From Sphagnum compactum (taxonomy: Eukaryota > Bryophyta > Sphagnopsida > Sphagnales), in the NCBI GenBank assembly GCA_965153455.1, contig OZ234495.1:25850875-25914874 (forward strand): a stretch of 64,000 nucleotides of DNA, given 5' to 3'. How positions within the stretch are numbered: the first letter of the stretch is position 1; each line of letters begins with the position of its first letter. Below are positions 59,416 through 64,000 of this stretch, one piece after another. A model generated the notes under the pieces. It was not told the DNA's origin. It saw only the letters and a program-made list of their open reading frames with translations, and ran no database searches. The translations under genes and the position numbers were made by a program.

Positions 59416-60539
59416 GATCCTTCGTATAACTATGGGTCTTTTTGCAATCTTCCAGTGCAGCGCTCTCCACCACTCTCAGACGGTGGCTCAGCAAGTTCGA
59501 ATTTTTGTTGAGTCCTTCTTTCGGGTCGCGATTGATTTCTAGGAGTCTGTTGTTATTACGATCACAAAAAAAGCTTCTATAATATTCAGATCCATTTTTA
59601 TGTTTGCATCGTCATTTGGGCTTACATTTGTCTTCTTATTTTTGTGGTCGCACTGGCGAGGAAACTAGTTCAAGAGCGTTTGATTTGTGCATTCAGTTGG
59701 GGTTTGTTTTCACACGCCACTCCCTACAATTTGTAGAGTCAAAAAATTTGGTCAAGTTTTGGACATATTGCAACCAGGAATTTAGCAGTCAAGATGCTTC
59801 ATTTAACACTAAGAACGTCTCTACTACAGAAACTTCAAGTCAGTTTTCTTAATCAATCTTTTCTCTTCCTTTTTTTCAGCCTGGGATAAGTGATTTGTTG
59901 AATTTTATGTGTAGTCATTGCTGCAATTCGTGCCTTCTATCTCCCCTTTTGACTTTTTCTACCTGCTACAGGTCTTTTTGATTGTGCGGAGCTTTTCGGG
60001 GAGGGTTGGGCCACTCGGCACTTTGATTTGGTTCAAAACTTTTGGTGGATCTTGTTGCTTTGTCCTTATTTTATGTTGTCAAGTGCAAAGCATCATCTCG
60101 AAGGGGGATCCTTCCTTTTGGTCCTACTGATTGTACGTTCTCAGACATTCAACTTGGATTTAAATTTTGCCACTAAAAGAGGAGGCAAAATATCATACTA
60201 TAGCTTTGATAATCTAATTTCTGAGCTTCACGGTACATAGATAGTGGGCCGGTGACCCATAGCATTCAAGCTAGTCTTGTACTAGTAACACTAACAGCCA
60301 CTTTTCCTGCGGTCCAAATATTCCTAGGTGCATATTGCATGGTAGGTGGGGCACGTGAGAGGCAGCACAATGAGAGTACTTTGTTGAAGATCATCCTTTT
60401 GCATGTGTAGAGAGAGAGAGTACATCCTGCTTCTTCTCAGAGAAAGGGAGACGGGGTTTAGTGCAATTTGAAACCGTGAACTACAGAAACAGCCGTTAAT
60501 GCCATCTTCGGTCTCATTTAGGTTGTACAAGCTAGCCGG

Positions 60540-62016
60540 GAAATCTTACCACTCTGGACCTGGGGAATACAGATCCGGGTGGCAGCTTTCCCCTGGATTT
60601 GCTCAACTGCAGCAACCTAATGGGCTGGAACCTGAGTTACAATTACATGGAAGGTCCTTTAGCCACAAGGATTTCACAGTCGACAAAACTCCATACACGG
60701 GACCTTTCATACTCAAGTTTTTTTGGACCAGTGCCTGATGCTTTTGGGAACTCGCCGCCCAAACTTTTGAATCTCAAAGCAGCAAATTTTACTGGAGTTT
60801 TGCCATCCAGCCTAGGGAACCTCACAAACCTGACCGAAATTCATCTCAGCCTTGCAAACTTCACACCTACAGCGGGGCCCTCTGGGTTTGCAAATCTCAA
60901 AGTGCTGGACCTAAGCTCCAGCAATTTCACCGAGGGGCCAATCCCAGAGCGGGTTCAGGTGTTGCCCAACCTGCAAATTCTTGAGCTTGCAGCCTGACAG
61001 GACCCATTACAGAATTTCTAGGAGGTTTGACAATGCTTCACACTCTGGGGCTGAATCAGAACTCACCGAATGGGTCAATACTTGAAATTTTCGCGAACCT
61101 GACAGAGCTGGTGAGTTTGGATCTTTTGCAGAATCAACGGACAGGTGGAATCCCATATGGGCTGATAGAGCTTGAGAAGCTTCAAGTGATCGAGCTGTTT
61201 GCAAACTAGCTCTCAGGGGAAATTCCTGCAGATATTGGAAACCTCAGGAGCTTGTCACAGATGGATGTCTCACATAATCAAGGGAGTGGCGCCATACCAC
61301 AGTCAACGACACATTTGACAAACTTGTCAATCCTCGACCTCCGGCAAAACAGCTGGAGCGGTGTCATACCTCCAAGCACGGCTAACCATCAGGCACTCAC
61401 GGAGTTGGTCCTCTTTGAAAACCACTTCACAGGCATAGTTCCAGGAAACTCGGGGAAGGACTATAACCTAACACGATTTGAGGCGTCAATAAATTTGCTC
61501 TCCGGAGCAGTCCCAGTCCATCTTCGTGAGGGATAACAGTTAACTCAACTCATTTTCTTGAACAATATGTTTTCAGGGACAATACCTGATGCGTACGAAA
61601 ACTGCAGGAGCCTCACTCGGGTTCGGTTTGAGATTAACGAACTCTCAGGGCCAATTCCAAACGGTCTTCGGGGAGCACCTAAAATGCAAATTTTTACAGC
61701 ACATAGTAACACGCACAACGGAAACATACTGCCTTCCATCAGGTACGCATTAAACTTAGCAACACTCGATATTTGCAGCAACCGGTTCACAAGTTCACTT
61801 CCCCAAGAAATCGGCAACCTCGTTATGATGCAAAGCCTCTCTACATCGGGGAACAACCTATCGGGTACCATCCCTCGACAACTCAGCCATCTCTCTCAGC
61901 TCAACGAGCTCGATCTAAGCCAAAACAATTCAGAGTTACCAGAACCGGGAGTACGAGAGAAATGCATTTACCGACATCATGTGCTTGCAGGGAGGAAATC
62001 AGTGAAGAAATTTTAG
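60540..62016 (+). pseudogene. LRR receptor ectodomain, HAESA/LRR-XI-like, broken
   Basis: About fifteen leucine-rich repeats of the plant extracellular type can be read, for example DLSYSSFFGPVPDAFGN, NFTGVLPSSLGNLTNLTEIH, MDVSHNQGSGAIPQS and NLSGTIPRQLSHLSQLNELD. In an intact receptor this part binds peptide or steroid ligands outside the cell. Lesions: a frameshift near 60990 (ELAA to LTGPITEF), a TAG at 61207-61209 (FAN*LSGEIP), a TAA at 61534-61536 (REG*QLTQL) and loss of repeats after LDLSQNNSELP. No transmembrane helix or kinase domain follows within the window. Several conserved Asn and Leu positions are changed. Confidence 0.88.
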
Positions 62017-62660
62017 TAATAATTCATCAGCTTCTTGCTCATAATATCCTATAAAAATGCTTCCACACCAACCAACAGCGGGAACATTAGATTCGTTCCT
62101 CGTACGAAGATCATCAGGTGCTAATGAAGGGACGGTGCTTTCAGTTCCTTGGCCCCCACGTTTTTTCCACCTTCTGGATAAACCAGTGTAGATGTGTATC
62201 TCCCATCAGAAGCGACGAGATCATGTTAGGACAGAGGTTCATGCTAAAAGAAACAAAAAGACGTTGTGTGTACTGACAGATTGTAAGTTTCGGTGTCTCT
62301 GGACTCCAAAGGAGCTGCAGTCTCTTTGAAAAGAGGTCTTTTTAAACCCATCCGCAAGGCCAATTTAGTCGCTTGCAGGGTAACTACCACGAGCCGGTCA
62401 GGTTGCGGGTTTGAGGCAAAACAGCAATTATGCACGAGTTATATAATACCACGAGAGTTGATCCTTATCTAATGTATTGGCGGGTGCACGTGACTTGTTG
62501 ATTTACGGAGGAAAAAACGAGGTAGCTGATGATGCAAAGAGCAGATTCTCTTTAAAAAGGAACGTAAGAACGATCATGTTTGTTCCTTTGTTATATCTGG
62601 TTCCCTCTCTTTTGTATTGTTTTCGAGAATCGTAGAATTGTTGGATTTATGGTGTAAATG
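62017..62660. other. No recognised gene
   Basis: Sequence downstream of the LRR pseudogene where a kinase exon would be expected; none was found. Confidence 0.45.
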
Positions 62661-62661
62661 C

Positions 62662-62760
62662 CGTATACATATGATGTAAGCATTACACTCGTAAGGCGGA
62701 AGGCGGGGGGTTGTTTGACGAGCAAAATTTTGATATTGATAATTGCGTGAATTTATTTAC
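62662..62760 (+). repeat. Palindromic start module, locus 4
   Basis: 'gtatacatatgat' is followed by the imperfect palindrome GCATTACACTCGTAAGGC, then 'ggaaggcggggggttgtttgacgagc'. The 'tatacatatgat' lead-in is shared with loci 1 and 3. A shorter related string occurs at 23620-23670 (cattacactcataagg...gccgtttgacgac). Confidence 0.65.
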
Positions 62761-63300
62761 CAAAAATTGTAGTAGTTAAATTAGAAGAAATTAGAGTATC
62801 GGAATAGCATAACATTACAATAATTCATTTGCGGAAAATTACAGAAACGCAATGAAATTATAGAAATTACATTAACGAAAATATTGAAAAGTATAGTATT
62901 AAAATGTGAAAAAACACAATGAGAAAAAGATAACATGAATTCAATCACATAAAACAACAATATTTGAAGTTTTTAAAAAATTCAAGCATCAAATAGGGGA
63001 AAGCTGCAATAATGGAAATATGGAAACTTATAGTACGTATAATATTAAAAAAGATTGGATTAATCTGTATAAAGTAGAGTAAATTTATCTCGCGAAATTT
63101 GTAGTAGGAAAAATTAGAAGAATGGAAGTAAGAATTAGAAGAATGTAATTAGAGAGATTAAGGTAGTTGAATTAACAAAAATTATAGTAATTTAATTATG
63201 AAAAATTACGATAATTTAGTTATAAGAAATCGGCGGGGAAGTTAATCCGTGGGGCAGAATTATAGTTAAAGGGAGTGGAATTTGTGCGGCATAATTATAG
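62761..63300. other. AT-rich repeats, no gene
   Basis: Short repeated words such as 'aattagaagaatg' and 'aattatagtaa' with no coding signal. Confidence 0.55.
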
Positions 63301-63800
63301 GGGGAAAGGATAGTTTGAAATAAGCGAAAAATAAGTTGAAAAGTTTGAGAAAAGATATAAAAAGAGGAGGAATGGGACATAAGTCGGGGAAGAGGGGAAA
63401 AGCGGGGGAGCGGGGAGAGGGCGAAGATAGAAGTTTTGGAAAAGCGAAAAAAGTGGGGAAGTTTGAGGAAATAAAAGCAAAAAAGGGTAATTTTGGTGAA
63501 AGGGGAGCGGGCCGGGCGAGAGGCGAAATATTTTGGGCAAAGGTGAATAGAGAGGGAAAAAGCGGAATATTTCGGTTTGAATTAATTTTGGTTAAAGGGG
63601 AATAGGGCGGGCAAGGGGCGAAATATTTAGAGTAAAAGGGGGTAGAACGGGGTGAATCGGGATAATCGGGGTAAAACGGGGCAAGCGCGGAATAATTAGG
63701 GTAAAGGTGGGTAGAGCGAGGTAAATTGGAATATTTTGGCGAAAAAGGAGTAGAAGGGGGTAAAGGGGAAGGTTTGAGGTAAAGGGGAATAGAGGAAGAT
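63300..63800 (+). repeat. Purine-rich degenerate minisatellite
   Basis: Units around 30-36 bp with 'ggggaatagggcgggcaa', 'gcgaaatatttt' and 'ggtaaa' repeat to about 63800. The long minus-strand frame across it (63266-63862, Pro/Ser/Tyr-rich) is a by-product of the array. Confidence 0.65.
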
Positions 63801-64000
63801 GTTAAAGTATAGGATTTAGGGACAAATATTTGTAATTTTGTTAGAAAATAATTTTTGTGCACGGTTAGAGGGTTTGAGACAAGGGGGATGACATAATCTT
63901 TGGAGTAAAGTTATAATAAGGGGGGGGGGGGAAGGGGGAACATAGAATAACAAGGAAAGACATAAAAGGAATTGACAAAAAGGGGCGAAAAGTAAAAAAG

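Larger units (their letters stand above)
56259..59971 (+). repeat. 3.7-kb segmental duplication, copy D2
   Basis: Same order as D1 (40508-43640). It begins cctatacatatgatctgcg and ends cctgctacag. A G23 run (58809-58831) and about 550 bp with an LRR-receptor N-terminus are present here and missing in D1. The CT-rich leader is at 57840-57882. Confidence 0.88.

Noticed and set aside
63266-63862. 198-codon Pro/Ser/Tyr-rich frame on minus strand
   Set aside because: It is the translation of a degenerate minisatellite, not a gene.

Overview
The window is nuclear DNA of a land plant. It contains diverged copies of plant gene families (CLASSY/DRD1-type SNF2 remodeller, Dicer-like helicase, nucleobase-ascorbate transporter, Prp40C-type WW/FF splicing factor, PHO1-type EXS protein, LRR receptor ectodomain), introns with GT/AG borders, a gypsy retrotransposon primed by initiator tRNA-Met, and a short TTTAGGG tract. 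Species cannot be named; the many decayed fragments suggest a large, repeat-rich genome. A non-seed plant is only a guess. Almost every gene here is truncated, frameshifted or interrupted by stops. Only the gypsy gag-pol frame looks undamaged, and it runs off the left edge.

Layout. 1-3.0 kb: 5' part of a Ty3/gypsy element on the minus strand. 3-10.3 kb: AT-rich DNA without recognisable genes. 10.3-16.8 kb (minus): six 5' exons of a nucleobase transporter followed directly by nine internal exons of a PRP40C-like gene. 17.2-19.1 kb (minus): a multi-exon gene with a C2H2 finger and a 2-oxoglutarate/Fe(II)-oxygenase-like fold, possibly TET/JBP-like. 21.7-24.6 and 33.5-36.7 kb: two composite LINE-derived repeats. 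26.5-33.4 kb (minus): a CLASSY/DRD1-like gene with one frameshift, behind which lie 2.5 tandem 820-bp copies of a Dicer-like helicase exon and two 350-bp copies of a possible first exon. 36.7-40.5 kb: C-tract repeats, minisatellites, and a solo LTR with a perfect 5-bp target duplication.

40.5-43.6 and 56.3-60.0 kb are two copies of one segment that starts with a palindromic module and ends in the 5' region of an LRR-receptor gene; the second copy leads into a broken LRR ectodomain (60.5-62.0 kb). Between them lie fragments of a 5'-nucleotidase and a PHO1-like gene, an interstitial telomere tract, a 334-bp tandem array, and the most striking object in the window. At 52.85-56.26 kb, on the minus strand, is a visibly GC-rich block encoding a tyrosine-recombinase domain, a RecQ-type helicase domain and a Cys-rich tail in one broken reading path. 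This resembles the recombinase/RecQ proteins of fungal Crypton-like and telomere-linked helicase genes and looks foreign to its surroundings.

No intact pathway can be described. The recurring theme is genes of RNA silencing, chromatin and DNA modification (Dicer-like, CLASSY, 2OG oxygenase) in broken or duplicated form, beside several repeat families that share palindromic start modules.
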